Numbered from the stretch's first letter, positions 46,101 through 58,130 are shown. The stretch: DNA of 64,000 nucleotides from Tubiluchus corallicola (GCA_030141605.1 JAQGDQ010000024.1:635501-699500); one strand, 5' to 3'. A program made the numbers and translations. The notes: generated from the sequence alone by a model not told the origin.

Positions 46101-47160
46101 TTTGTTAGTTACTTTAAAAATTCACAATTTCGACCGTCACATATCTGTCAAATATAGGGCACAACCTCGCGTGGAGTTGAATTGTGAAGATGGACACGCT
46201 TCCCGTACATGTACACGAAGCCAATTTCGAACTGGCCAATAATTTAGTTTATTCCCTTAAGATGCCGCCACCATGCAGGAAATATTCCAACGTATATTCG
46301 CACTCACTACGTATTAACCAGCCCGGCAGAGTAGAATCAAAATTGACTAAACCTAACAGATAAAAATCCCAGAATCGAAATCCTCGCTTGGTTTACTAAG
46401 CTTAATTTTTACGTTTTATGATCCCATTACATGATACGTAACTAAATATTTAGAAAACTAAATCAATATTCAGTTAGTTATATTAGCCTAATTTTTCAGA
46501 AACTTGTGCACTTATAACAATTGTAAATTATTTATTTCTATTATTCTGATTGACATATAATTTTTTATCATTGGCAGCAACTTTCTTAGATTACTACAGT
46601 ATCTGGCCCGCTATCGGCCATGTTATTTCAGAATTGGTCCTATGATGTCCGCGCTCCACTTATCTTCGCTCCATAAAAAAGAGTCCTATGATACATGTTT
46701 TATTGTTTAAATTCCGTCTTAAAAAACTATTACTCACAAACAGCAAGCATATTAACCCTACGGAAGCATGCAAGACCACAATGTTTTTGTTTTTGAAGAT
46801 GAATAAGTTGCGGACGCAGCATGACAATCCACAGCCTCAGCAATTGATCCGTTCCACTATTTATCCATCATTCTCACCTTCGTTCTGTGGGTTTACCTAT
46901 GTACCTGACTGCTTATCCGTTTGTTTATTATTTATTTGTAATTCTTTTATATGTTTTCTACTTTGCCTACCTGCACGCCTGCCTACCTACCATTTACATG
47001 CCCGCTTGTCTATTTTTCCATTTTTTGTCTATCCACAGCTTTCTAATGTGTGTTTGTTTCGCAACCAGCCTGCCAAATGCGTCCTACCAATCTGTTCTTC
47101 TACTTACCCTGCCTATTAATGTCTACCAAGTACTACTTGTTAGACCGATACTTTACTCAC
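43100..47160. other. intergenic region
   Basis: No gene is recognised. A short palindromic TAA/TTA run lies at 43190-43214. An exon-like segment flanked by a good acceptor and a GT lies at about 43724-43818. A degenerate CCTGCCTAC tract lies at about 46960-47110. Two longer open frames (45901-46242 and 46688-47119) have low-complexity or random-looking products. Confidence 0.5.
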
Positions 47161-47430
47161 AAGGATATTTAGATACAGGATGTTTGGATAACATTTAGAC
47201 CCGCACAAGTCTGGGAACGGGTAATTTTGTGCGCAAGATAGTTTAGACAGGATGGTTGGACATAGTGCGTTTGGACAAGGGAATGTCTGGACACAGGCAA
47301 GTTTAGAAAGTGGGAAGTTAGGCATAGGTCGCTTGGAAATACAGAAACGTATGGACGTATGAAAGTTTCGACAAAAGACATTTGGACACAAGCAAGTTTA
47401 GACAAATTCTATATTGACGCAAGGTATGGA
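47160..47430 (+). repeat. degenerate 15-bp minisatellite (array 1)
   Basis: Repeats of roughly GGACAnnnGnAAGTTTA, about 15-16 bases each, run for some 270 bases with point and length changes. Clear copies are GTTTGGACAAGGGAA, GACACAGGCAAGTTTA and GACACAAGCAAGTTTA. Confidence 0.75.
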
Positions 47431-47689
47431 GGTTAGACAATCAAACACGGACATTTTAAATGCGTTACGGATTTGACCAAGACCGGCATGATGTGCAGGT
47501 AGGACAGAAAATGTTGACCAGTGTCTGGCTCACTCTGACGTCACGCAAATGTGACACGTTTTTGCTATACATGTTTTCCTTCATTGACCCTTTTAGTGAA
47601 TTAAAGCAAAGCTACGTTCATATTTCCATTCATTTACTATTTTAAAGCGTCATAGGTCTCAAGACTATGTAATGCACAAATATGCACAA

Positions 47690-47860
47690 TTCAATATACC
47701 CATGTGTCCGCTGCCAAACTTTCCATTACCCAAAGTCCGCTGTTCAAATGTTCTATTACAAAAATGTCCACTGCCCAAGTCTCCACTGCGAAAAAGTCCT
47801 GTTGTCCAATGTCCACTACTGGCAAGCGCACTGCCCAAATGACTACCGCCGAGTGACCTA
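47690..47860 (-). repeat. degenerate 15-bp minisatellite (array 2, inverted relative to array 1)
   Basis: Repeats of about AAGTCCACTGCCCAA on the plus strand. The reverse complement (GGAAAGTTTGGCAGC, GGACACATGGGTAT) resembles the array 1 unit. On the minus strand an open frame across it gives pentapeptides such as NGKFG, SGHFC and SGHMG, as expected from a 15-base period. Confidence 0.7.
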
Positions 47861-49827
47861 GAACCATCCTTATAATCCAGTTTATTGTACAATAATATTA
47901 CAAGTTGGAGAATAGGCAGAAACGTTTTTCTGTTGAAACAGCATAACTGGCTTTCCACAACATTTTCCCGTTTCTAGAATTTGATCCAGGAATAAATTTA
48001 AACCCCTTTCGAATTATCAATAGTAATATTGGGGATCCACATAATGGTAGGCCCGTGTGAAGCTATATATACTGAGCAGCTCGAACGGCACCAATTTTTC
48101 AACGCTGGGCAAGTTCGAGGCTGTAATCAAGTATTACTTTGAACAGTAACGGAATTGTATTTTGTAAGTGAATTTGCGTTTGTCCAAAGTCAAAATGAAG
48201 AACAAAATAAAAATGGCCACTGCTAACTATTAGGCTTATCCCTATAACTCTGTAAATACAGCTATCACTATCACTTGAAACCGATTTCACTTTACAAGCA
48301 TTCCCCACTGCTCTGTGGCTTAGAAATCTTGCTCCCTGTCTTGACTTTAGCACCTAAGAAGCCACTATAAAAACTTTATTTTTCTGGCTTCAGGAGCTTA
48401 ATCGTTGTTCTCATGTGTAACTCACATCGAATTGAGAATAGAAACTGAGTGCAGAATAGTACAGATTTATAATTAATACGATATTTTTATTAGAAATTTT
48501 TATAAACGACAAAATACACACCGTAACTTATAATAATTAATACAAGATGCAGCAAGGAATTAAGGTCATCAAATTTACCACTGTTGAATAAAATAAATAA
48601 AACGGGCATTTAGGACTGCAACCTCGTATCAGGTACCGTTTTTAACCAACCACTGGCGCATGTGCCCAATGGCTGCGAAGTTTTGAATATTAATACAGTA
48701 TATGCATTGCCTATAGCAAAGCTTTGTAGTTTCTGAGCGCGTCTATAACCATATGGCTTATGGAATGGTGTTAATCAAATGGTGCAATACCACTCTTTCC
48801 TTTTTGAGATACAGTATGGGCCATTTATTTCTGATCAATTTGTGACTTCTGATCGAGGACTGATTATTTCAAAAAATGAATGTCAAAACTTGTTCTTAGT
48901 AAATAAAATCCTAAGAGAGGTTGCAGCACCAAAAGCACCGCCAAACATAACATCGCATAAGTAAGCGCGTATTAGCGTGTTTAACAACAAACTTTTATTA
49001 AGCAAAACAACAAAATGAGTAACTTAATATAGGCCTTCAGTATACTTTACTCTTTACAGGATTTTTACTATACATGAAACCGTCAAATGAATTATAGTCC
49101 ATAAACATCTATTTCCAAATTGTGTATGTGAACAATGTGATACAAAAATCAACCAAGAAAAAAGAAAACTTCCTACAAGTTGAAATTGCGATATTCAAAA
49201 TTCAAATATGCATGCAGTATTACCATTTCGATAAGCAAAGCAACAAACTCCACAAGTAAAAAATACACAATAAACTGTCACGTTTCTGTTGAGCTAATCA
49301 ATATTAAGCTAAATCATATGGAACATTGTCATCGTATGCAGCTCAGTCACTTAATATCATCAACAACAGATATCTCCCAAAAATAAACACAATTTGGAAT
49401 AAAATTTGTAATAATTACATTTGTTCATATACAATGCTAGCAAATTCTGATAAACAGAATCATAAGAAATATATAGATCACCATGAAGCCTCAAGTCTTT
49501 ATTACACATGTGCAGTATTAGTATTGAATATTATCAATAGAACAAGTAGGCTTTATAGGAAACTTTACAGAGTATAACATTAAAACAGTAATAAATGCCT
49601 ACAATTTTTTGCATTCGAAATTCAATGCACAAATTTATAAACATGTACAGCATAGCCTGAATCAAAACACGCAAAAAATTACATGCAGAAAACAACACGT
49701 CTTGGTAAGACAGGCTTGTGATAGTCTGATACTAAGGTTTAACTACCCTTGTAAATATCCAGAGAGGTATAGATAGGTGTTAAGTTAGTCTGACACCTGT
49801 ACTGTACATTACCATTTTTAGCCCATT
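47861..49827. other. intergenic sequence and 3' UTR of the zinc-finger gene
   Basis: AT-rich with no recognisable coding region. The right part is the 3' UTR of the minus-strand zinc-finger gene. The signal at 49498-49503 is about 325 bases beyond its stop. Confidence 0.5.
49498..49503 (-). terminator. polyadenylation signal AATAAA (zinc-finger gene)
   Basis: TTTATT on the plus strand reads AATAAA on the minus strand, the nearest canonical hexamer found downstream of the zinc-finger stop. Confidence 0.45.
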
Positions 49828-52800
49828 TTAATCTTGATCCATATTGTCTAATCTAGTAACATCAATGCTGTCTAAACTGAATGGATTTCCCACTAGATGT
49901 CGCATTTCGTGCTTCAGCATTTCATCTGTATTACTAAATACCAATTCACAATACTGACATGCCAGTCCCGATGCAGCACTCTTCTCAGAGGCTCCTAGAT
50001 TTTCTCGAATCTTAGCTGGACTTGGACAAACAACATCCAAAACGGCATTATTTGCACCTATGGTGACAGTGTCCGCATCATCTGGAAGATCCATGTACCC
50101 ATCTATTCTTGCAAAGCGATTAGGCCTAAAGTGAAGAGCAATGTGTTCGGTGAGGTATTTGTGTAAAGTTGTATTATAATTACAGTACGGACATTGAAGT
50201 TCATTGATGCAGCTGTGTCGTCTTTCATGCGACTGCACGGCATCTTTGCGGTAGTTTGCGTATGGACACTGGTAGCATTTAAACAACTTACTCTCATCAA
50301 CTTGCGGGGCTGGAGCACCACCAATAGCTCGACTTTCTTGCATTGTCTGAGCACGAGCAACAAAATCAGCTATTTGTAGCTGTGATAGAGGAATAGGAGG
50401 AGATGATGCCTCTGGTAGTCCAGTATTGTGAGCAACTTCAACTTCAGGAGCAGATCCACCAGCGGTCACTTGCATTTGAACAGGCATTTCACCTGTATGC
50501 CATCTCTCATGTTTTGTCACATGACACAGTTGACTAGAACCATAGTCACAATAAGAACAGCTGTATTTCTGGCTACTACCATGCAAGGTCAAATGCTTTT
50601 CTAGTGCTGTAGGTTTGCAAAAAGTTGCTGGACAGAGATTACATGGGTGTCTCTTTGGTGCACGTGTGGGAGGTGGAATGCTTGCAGGAGTATGTTGTAG
50701 TTTGTTTATTTCTTCTGATGATGGCGTTAAGTAAGTGGACTGTAGCTCTAGAAAGCTAGGACCAGGAGAACCACTAACCAAAAATGCTGGCTTTTCCATC
50801 TGAAGTGGAGCATCCCAGTCAGCAGCAGTCTCGTCACTCAGTAAAGTTATTTCTCCACCATACATGTGATCTTTTACTTCATGCTGCTCCATGTTCTTCT
50901 GGCCTCTACAAGTATAACTACAGTACTGACACTGAATATATCCCTCTGCTAATACAGAGGATCTGCAATGCAGTCGTTCATGCACACGGATATGACCTGG
51001 TCTCATTGCCTTATGTGGACAAAATTGACAACACCATACCTTACGAACAATGCCATCCCGTCGTCCGTATGCCCATTTCACACCATCTGTCCAGCCTGTG
51101 GAATTTCTTAACAATGACAGTGACCTTGCTTGTTCTTCAGTTCGCTGCGGATTTGGAATCACCAAGTCCACGTCTGGAGTCGCTGAGGTTGGCACTCTAA
51201 GTGGGGCTTTGCTATCTGTATTTGGGACTGCATTACCTGCTGAAAGATAATTATTTGGCGTTGAAAAGATATCAGTTTTAATGATTTCTGGTGCAGATTC
51301 TGTAGATGTAGTCACTTTATCTCGGGTTTCATTGTGCACCCGACTATGCTGGAGCAGTAAGTGTGATCTTGTGGCCCAATAAGAACAATGGGAACACCTG
51401 AGCAATCTTAATGCATTTCTAGGCGGTGGTCTGTGAAACTGCTTGTGGTGCAGCATATGTGCACGGGTGTGTGATGTATAAGGGCAGTGCTCACACTGAT
51501 GTATAGTACGGCCTGAACCTTTTGCTTTGGAAGGATAAGAGGGAAATGCAGAAGCTGTGGTAGTTACCTGTGAATCACCAGGTTTGGCAGGAGAAACACC
51601 ATCCAATGCTTTTGCAGATATAATAGTAACAGTGCCACTGGGCAAAAGAGCATCCACGGGTGCACCGTGAGTCAATGGTTCCTTGGGCTTCCGTATATAA
51701 TATTGTGTCTCAGAACTTTGCTGTGTTGCTTGCAAAAACTTCACCTGTTGTACATATTTCTCCTCATGAACTCTGGAATGTTGATCTAATTGGTACTGAT
51801 GCCTTGCATAATAAGTGCAATGTGCACACTGTAATTTCCAACCTGGCACCGGTTTATGCAATTTTATGTGACTGTGAATATCTCTATTTGTATAGGCAAC
51901 ATACGGACATTCATCGCAGAAGTAGTAGCTTCTTTTATATGAGCGATTATCTCCCTGCAACAAAATTCGGGTCGGAGTACATTCTGGTTGTCCAGGTGTA
52001 GTAGCAAATTCTTGCTTAATATTTGGTGGAACATATTCCTCTTGTGTTTCAAACTTTTCTTTCCCAGCTTGTTCAGCAGCTTGAACAGTATCTTCTAGCT
52101 GATTTTCAATTAAATGCTCATATTGCCCGTTATGTTTAATCCTCAGGTGGCGCACCAGCAAATTTTTGAAAGCAGAAGAATACCCACACAGACCGCACAT
52201 GTAAGGATGCTTAGAAGGATGTGAGGAAACCAAATGTTGCAGAACGACATCTTTGTCTTTGTCTTTGAAGTCACACCGCTTGCATTTCCACAAAGATCTG
52301 GGCTTTAATGTCTTATCACTCAGCTCGCTTGAATTAGGAAATAATAAAGTAGATGATTTGGGTGTAAACGGTTCTGGTTGCTTAGGAGGGGCAAGCAGTA
52401 AGGGGAGTTGTTGCACCACTTTGTTCTCAGAAAAATACTCTTGCCCAGGAAATGGAACAATAATGCCATTTTCCTTACAATTTGCTGACATGTGAGTCAT
52501 TCTATTCCTCTGCTTCAGGCGAATGTGTTTTATAACATCATGTTTCCATCTGGAACGGTACAAACAATCCGAGCATGAAAACTTTCTTTCTTCATCTTTT
52601 ACATCCACAGTGTCGTCGACAAAATTTTCTTTGCTGTTTTTTGGCACAGTACTGGAGGATGCATAATTCACAGGACTAGAACCTGCCTTAACAGCAGCTG
52701 CAGGTACACTGTCATTGAAAGAATGCATAGACAGATCAAGAGGTTGATCATCGTCTTGAATAACACTGTGAGTAGTTGATGGTCTCGATTTTGGTAGATT

Positions 52801-55176
52801 AGCTGGACTTGACTTAGGAGCAGGACCAGTAATTACAGAATATACTGAAGTTGTTGCAGCTGAGGGAACACTTTTCCTAGCTGTATTTTTCTTCTTTTTT
52901 GGTTGTTCTGGAGAAATTGTGTCAAAAATAATGGGTTCAGGAAAGTCTTCTACAACAGGCAGAACTATTATTTGCATATTTGCATGATCATCTTTTTTAT
53001 TTGGCAATCGGCTATGCTTCCAGATATCACACCGCCAGTGAGACCTATAATCACAAACGGAACACTGAAACCGTTTCTCTTTGCAGTGAGAAAACATGTG
53101 ACTTTTTACCTTAGCTACTGAATCTGACACATACTTGCATAAAGGACATTTTGCCACAATTTTTCCCAAGTTAGACTGACTACTGTTGTTTTCAACATTT
53201 TGTTCTACAATTATTGGTTCATCATTATCAATGAGGGATACAGATTTTGAAATGTCTGCTTTAGGAACTGCTATTGGTTTAGTGAGTGTTTCTTTAAGGA
53301 TGGACTCAGGAGGTGACGATTTGGATTTTGGAGTAGGCCACTTGACTTTGAGTAAATTTCCTAAGCTTGAATGGCTTGGTGCTTGCTGTTTTGGTTTTGA
53401 TGTACCTCTTGTTGCCATAGTGTTCATTTTTCCATGAAATTTAGCCATATGTCGAGTTAAATCTCCATTCCATCTCGTTTTATAACCGCAATCTTCACAC
53501 CTGTAGGGTTTCTCACCTGTATGCACTCTTATATGTTTAATCAATTCTGATTCCCAGGTAGCCATATAGCCACAAGCAGTACAGCGGTACTTTCCTTCAA
53601 CTCTCTCCATGTATTCATCGGCAGATTTCTTGGATGATTCTGACATCTTCGAAGGAGAATCGCGGTCACCTTCAATATCATTCTCGCCATCATTAACATT
53701 ACAGGGTATGGATGATGCCAAAACATTAGTATCAGTCTGGTCTTCAATTGTTATTTCCAGTTCATCAGCTTCTTCCATAGCTAATGAATCTGCAAAACTA
53801 GAAACATCAGTACCATTCATACTTGCAAGGTCAAATTCTTGAAGCTTACCATTTCTTGTTGCAAGTGGCATCTCTTCTTCTTTTATTTGTTCTCGCTGGC
53901 GTGCTTTCCATATTTTCTTGTGCTTCTTTTTCTGATGTCTTCTCAGGTCAGGTTCATATTTGTATGTTGCTGTGCACAAGTCACAATGAAATCTCTCAGT
54001 ATTTCCATGGGCAGCTAAGTGTCGATTTATTGATCCAGCAAAATATGTAACAAAATTACAAGTTGAACATATATACTTTTTTTTCTCATGTTGCTGACCA
54101 GTCAATACAGGAATTGGCCTCGAGACAATAACAGTTTCCAGTGCAGATTCAATAGGCTCAGCAGCTGATCTTGAATTCTCACTGCTAGTCGGTTTCACTT
54201 GATTCAAATTTTCCTCTATAGTCTCTTCTAAACCACCTGCACTAACTTCCTCATTCATTTCAAAATGTTCTTCAACATCTTCATCCACCGCTTCCATTTC
54301 TATTTCACCTGATCCAGACTCAGAAACGTGGTGCCTCATGGCATGCACCTTAATGCTTTTCTCTGCATCTGTTGAAAAACTACACGTGGTGCATCGATAT
54401 TTACCGCTGCTATTATGTCGTTTCATGTGCCTATCGATGTTCCACTTATAGTTAGTTTTAAAATCACATATTGCACATGACACTGGGCTACTCGCATGAA
54501 CAACTCTGCGATGTTTGTGCATGGCTTTTTTCTGTCGTGACGTATAGTTACATTCTGGGCAACGATATAGTTTTGTTACCAGACTTCCTCTTAAATGTGG
54601 AATTTCTGATGCTAGGACACTAGCTGCTTGTTTTTTAGCAGAATTGCTCTTCTCTTCATTATCACCAACAGTATCACTCTCATCAACACTTTGTTCCATA
54701 GGTTCTGGTACCTTGCTGACAGGTTTTGTGTTTGCACTTCCTCGCATCTCTTCGATTGTTTTGATGTTTGCAAAGAAAGATACATTTTTTTGGTGTATCA
54801 GTATCCGATGCCGCTCAAGTTTGGAGTTATGAATTGATGCATAATTGCAGTGCTCACAAGCAAAAATTGGAAAGTTTTCGCCGTGAACTTGTTGCAAATG
54901 TGCTAGATTTTCCTTGGCATTTGTTGTGCTAAAACCGCACTTTTTGCATGTATACATGCGTGAATAAGGCTTAAGATGCTTTTGTCCATGGTTCATCATT
55001 TCATCTTCATTAGGAGTGAAGTAAGAACACACTTTGCAACTGTACACTAGGCCCGTGTCAACAACGGGGAAGTCTTCAATTTGTTCATGACACACTTCCA
55101 TTTGCTCTTCTTCTTCTTCATCTTCTATCTGCTCTTGTTTGATAAAGGTGTCCATAGTAGTGCCAGAACTCTCCAT
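49828..55176 (-). CDS. large polydactyl C2H2 zinc-finger protein, probable transcription regulator
   Basis: One uninterrupted frame of 1782 codons. I count 26 C2H2 fingers, many of the C..C.Y type, for example YTCKKCGFSTTNAKENLAH near the N terminus and LACQYCELVFSNTDEMLKHE at about 1738-1760. Fingers 12 and 13 have lengthened His spacing. Only one junction has the TGEKPY linker typical of tandem DNA-binding fingers (between fingers 9 and 10). An acidic start (IEDEEEEEQ) follows IKQE at 12-15. IKQE, IKEE, VKDE and a second IKQE fit the SUMO consensus. PLDLS at about 812-816 fits the PxDLS motif that binds the corepressor CtBP. Together these suggest a nuclear repressor (inference). I do not recognise an orthologue; ZNF462-like or REST-like relatives are possible. 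The ATG follows a splice acceptor by six bases, so the coding sequence itself is intronless. Confidence 0.93.
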   Translation of the reverse strand: MESSGTTMDTFIKQEQIEDEEEEEQMEVCHEQIEDFPVVDTGLVYSCKVCSYFTPNEDEMMNHGQKHLKPYSRMYTCKKCGFSTTNAKENLAHLQQVHGENFPIFACEHCNYASIHNSKLERHRILIHQKNVSFFANIKTIEEMRGSANTKPVSKVPEPMEQSVDESDTVGDNEEKSNSAKKQAASVLASEIPHLRGSLVTKLYRCPECNYTSRQKKAMHKHRRVVHASSPVSCAICDFKTNYKWNIDRHMKRHNSSGKYRCTTCSFSTDAEKSIKVHAMRHHVSESGSGEIEMEAVDEDVEEHFEMNEEVSAGGLEETIEENLNQVKPTSSENSRSAAEPIESALETVIVSRPIPVLTGQQHEKKKYICSTCNFVTYFAGSINRHLAAHGNTERFHCDLCTATYKYEPDLRRHQKKKHKKIWKARQREQIKEEEMPLATRNGKLQEFDLASMNGTDVSSFADSLAMEEADELEITIEDQTDTNVLASSIPCNVNDGENDIEGDRDSPSKMSESSKKSADEYMERVEGKYRCTACGYMATWESELIKHIRVHTGEKPYRCEDCGYKTRWNGDLTRHMAKFHGKMNTMATRGTSKPKQQAPSHSSLGNLLKVKWPTPKSKSSPPESILKETLTKPIAVPKADISKSVSLIDNDEPIIVEQNVENNSSQSNLGKIVAKCPLCKYVSDSVAKVKSHMFSHCKEKRFQCSVCDYRSHWRCDIWKHSRLPNKKDDHANMQIIVLPVVEDFPEPIIFDTISPEQPKKKKNTARKSVPSAATTSVYSVITGPAPKSSPANLPKSRPSTTHSVIQDDDQPLDLSMHSFNDSVPAAAVKAGSSPVNYASSSTVPKNSKENFVDDTVDVKDEERKFSCSDCLYRSRWKHDVIKHIRLKQRNRMTHMSANCKENGIIVPFPGQEYFSENKVVQQLPLLLAPPKQPEPFTPKSSTLLFPNSSELSDKTLKPRSLWKCKRCDFKDKDKDVVLQHLVSSHPSKHPYMCGLCGYSSAFKNLLVRHLRIKHNGQYEHLIENQLEDTVQAAEQAGKEKFETQEEYVPPNIKQEFATTPGQPECTPTRILLQGDNRSYKRSYYFCDECPYVAYTNRDIHSHIKLHKPVPGWKLQCAHCTYYARHQYQLDQHSRVHEEKYVQQVKFLQATQQSSETQYYIRKPKEPLTHGAPVDALLPSGTVTIISAKALDGVSPAKPGDSQVTTTASAFPSYPSKAKGSGRTIHQCEHCPYTSHTRAHMLHHKQFHRPPPRNALRLLRCSHCSYWATRSHLLLQHSRVHNETRDKVTTSTESAPEIIKTDIFSTPNNYLSAGNAVPNTDSKAPLRVPTSATPDVDLVIPNPQRTEEQARSLSLLRNSTGWTDGVKWAYGRRDGIVRKVWCCQFCPHKAMRPGHIRVHERLHCRSSVLAEGYIQCQYCSYTCRGQKNMEQHEVKDHMYGGEITLLSDETAADWDAPLQMEKPAFLVSGSPGPSFLELQSTYLTPSSEEINKLQHTPASIPPPTRAPKRHPCNLCPATFCKPTALEKHLTLHGSSQKYSCSYCDYGSSQLCHVTKHERWHTGEMPVQMQVTAGGSAPEVEVAHNTGLPEASSPPIPLSQLQIADFVARAQTMQESRAIGGAPAPQVDESKLFKCYQCPYANYRKDAVQSHERRHSCINELQCPYCNYNTTLHKYLTEHIALHFRPNRFARIDGYMDLPDDADTVTIGANNAVLDVVCPSPAKIRENLGASEKSAASGLACQYCELVFSNTDEMLKHEMRHLVGNPFSLDSIDVTRLDNMDQD

Positions 55177-55184
55177 GTTTACCT
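55177..55184 (-). promoter_or_regulatory. splice acceptor just before the zinc-finger start codon
   Basis: On the minus strand TTTGTTTCTTTTTCTTTAG is followed by GTAAAC and the ATG. This is a near-ideal polypyrimidine tract and AG (complement of 55183-55184), indicating an intron in the 5' UTR. It supports the chosen start. Confidence 0.75.
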
Positions 55185-57600
55185 AAAGAAAAAGAAACAA
55201 AAGTTCTGTAGGTTTTTACACAGTTTAGCACACTGTAAGCCAATACCTAGTATTCAATGGCAGGTATATTTATTACATTGATGAATGTGGCACGAGGCAC
55301 AACCTCATTATCAGGGATAATCCTCTAACATGAGATGCTGAACTGGCAGAGGTATTTCAGCCATGATTAAATGCATCTACGTCTCCCTTAGGGAGAGAAA
55401 TAGTCAGAGATAATCTTGCCAATAAAAACGGTCAGATACACTTCTTCTGGCAGACAACCATCTATTTACTAACTTGACCTAGCATTATTTAATTAATTTT
55501 GGTAAATAAGCACACGTACACAGTGACTACAACAAAAGAATTGATTTGACATTAGAACAGAAAAAATACAATTGCACAACATTAAAGAAACAACAAAGTA
55601 AAATGCCAAGAAAAGCTTATGCTAAAGTACGCATACACGCAGCATGCATTCTGAAACGGTCGTTACTTCTTACGTCTAAACTAAAGTTACAGTTGAAAGT
55701 GTATGCCCTAGCAACTACCTCCAACATACACGTAATTTTTTATTTAGGAGTACATAAAGGATATACAGACAGTACCAAGTTCGAGTACCAAGTACCTCTA
55801 CACAGCAGTCGAATGACACTGAACAAATTATACAACAAAAATACTGGTAATTACTTAATTTGCAGCGGATAGCTATGTTCATAATAATATAAATTCCAAT
55901 ATCCTGCTAAGAATATTAGATCGACTGGAAAATTCCCGGTGTTTCTACATCGTTAATTAGAATTTCTGTGAGGTGCAGGACGTGCTTACCAAGACACTTT
56001 CGATCAACTAGCGGCCGTAGCGGGCATACAAGTCGTAAGTTTTAACTTTAGGAACTTTCCGTAACCAATATCAAATCGCAGACCTAGAGCGTTCCGTAAC
56101 TCAGTGACACGCGGTGGCTTAAAGAGTCAAAACATTTAGCATGAACCTACTTCTGAGAAATCTCGTCAATTAAATGAGCATTCCTCCGTAAAATGCATTT
56201 CGAAGCTTCACCTTAAAATCAACGCTTTAGAAAGCCCAGACATGAATACCAGCCGAAAATTAAAGACGTGCCAGATTTTCGTTAGTTTATTAGTTTAGAA
56301 CTGAACTCAAATGTTACAAAAACCCATTCAAAGGTACGCCACAGTTAACCAAATAGTTTTTCCCAATAGATTTAACCGAAAAGTATTATTACGTATATTA
56401 ATTAATTAGTACAAGATATACAATATTCATAAATTTTATATCAAGTACGCCTTCACGCCTCATCTTTATGAGACCTGATAAGTATGAAGAAGTAACAGCA
56501 TCAGCGTTCATGTCATCTTCTCATTATAAAACTGAACACTTGTGGTAACAGATGTACGTGTCTACTTTTAACTGATGATCGAGCAGCAATGTGACGCCAG
56601 GGTTTTATAAAAGCTTGCGTCAAGGATTATGGTAAGCCTGTAAGTTGAAGTAACATTGAAAAAGAATGCAAACCCAGAATGACAAGAGTGTACACAAGGC
56701 CTGTGAGTCATCTAGAGCTGATAAGGCCTAGGTACTTTATACCGAAAAACTATTTATTACTCACATTAGAAGGGATGAATGCACCACAAGCTGAAGACTA
56801 GTTCAAGACGAGAAGTGGAATCTTTTCTATGCATGTATAATTATTGTGGTATTTTTTTTCCATTTGAGGCAGGTTCGGGGCGAAAAGTGCTATTTCAAAT
56901 TATTCTAATGACCTCTGAATCAGCCCTATGTTGTAATTCACGTCAACTCTGTTTCAATAAACTGTGAGTCTTTTTAGTAGTACATAAATAATACATTGGC
57001 TACAGCAGAAAATCGACAAACAAGGCATCTATATAAGCACAAGTTGACAGCTCTGCTAATAAGTGCTACAAAGTGACATCTAAGGCTTAAATTTAATAGA
57101 AATGGCTAGAATTGTTGTCGTAAGCATAACTAAATATAAAATTTAATTGTAACGTCGACATTCAAGCAGTGAAAAAACAAATATTCCAAATAAGTGTAAA
57201 TGACATATTATTTCTGTTACCGGTCTCCCAGTAAGATCCCTGAACAAGGAAAGGGATTGGCAGGCAGGAATTTGCAGAAGTCCTTACAAAGACAATTGAA
57301 TATCCAGACTTCGAAGTTCGGAGCTTCGGAAACGCCACCCATACTTTGAAACCGAATGAAAATGAACATTATGGACATTATACGTATAGAATAATCCTAA
57401 AATAAAACAAGACAAAATTTAGCTCAGATCCAAAACCGCGAGCGCAACTCCGTAATCGTGCTTACATCTGACTATACCTGGTTGAGTGTCGTTGTAGAAT
57501 ATTATCCCACTATACCTAAATACTTATAGAAACAATTGAATTTAATTTGAAGGCCTAGCAGAAGATGACTGACAGACAACCAATTGACTGGCATTATGTG
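55185..57600 (-). other. presumed 5' UTR intron / intergenic DNA
   Basis: No coding region is recognised. A candidate minus-strand donor, GTCTTG then GTAAGC, lies at about 55989 next to a CpG-richer stretch (55980-56110). It could end a first exon of the zinc-finger gene, as an alternative to the one near 63.0 kb. Confidence 0.4.
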
Positions 57601-57639
57601 TCCTTGATTCTTTGACCGAGCGGACTGTTAACCGTACCA

Positions 57640-58130
57640 TTTTAAACCTACATTGCAAATTTCGTGGCCATAACCTGCGTTTGCAAATTAACATGAATTA
57701 AAGGACAGTGCCCTAATTTTCACATTTTGGCTCCTATCTCGGACCCCTAAAACAGTTCCGAATTTTCTAACCACACAGTTGTCGTTGCCCCTACTCCACG
57801 TACCTACCCTGCAAGTTTCATGACTCTAGTTACTATAATTTTCGAGTTAATCAGTGTTCCGCATTTTGGCTCTTATCTCGGGTTCTTAAAGAATCCCAGT
57901 TTTCTAAAAGTTCAGGTACACATCTACCACACGTTACTTAAATATGCAAAAAATTGAATTTAGCTTAAAGAGTTAGGTGGAACGTAATGGTAATCGAAAA
58001 ACTGTCCAGCCACCTTAACCCCTTGACCGATCTCACCGTCACCAGACGAATTTCAAGGATTCTACCTCAGGTATCTACCCTGAAAGTAAAGTAACTGTAG
58101 TCCTCTGCGCTTGCGAGTTAAAATGAAAAT
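57640..58130. repeat. degenerate tandem repeat of about 140 bp
   Basis: The phrase CATTTTGGCTC(C/T)TATCTCGG recurs at 57723 and 57862, 139 bases apart. Versions of TACCCTGCAAGTTTCATGAC...GAGTTAA recur at about 57649, 57805 and 58075, with a weaker one near 57923. I read three to four diverged copies. Confidence 0.6.

Noticed and set aside
45901-46242. 113-codon plus-strand open frame
   Set aside because: No recognisable domain, no splice context and composition like its surroundings.
46688-47119. Long plus-strand open frame (143 codons)
   Set aside because: Product rich in Leu, Phe, Cys and Tyr over a degenerate CCTGCCTAC tract; no domain and overlapping frames of the same kind.
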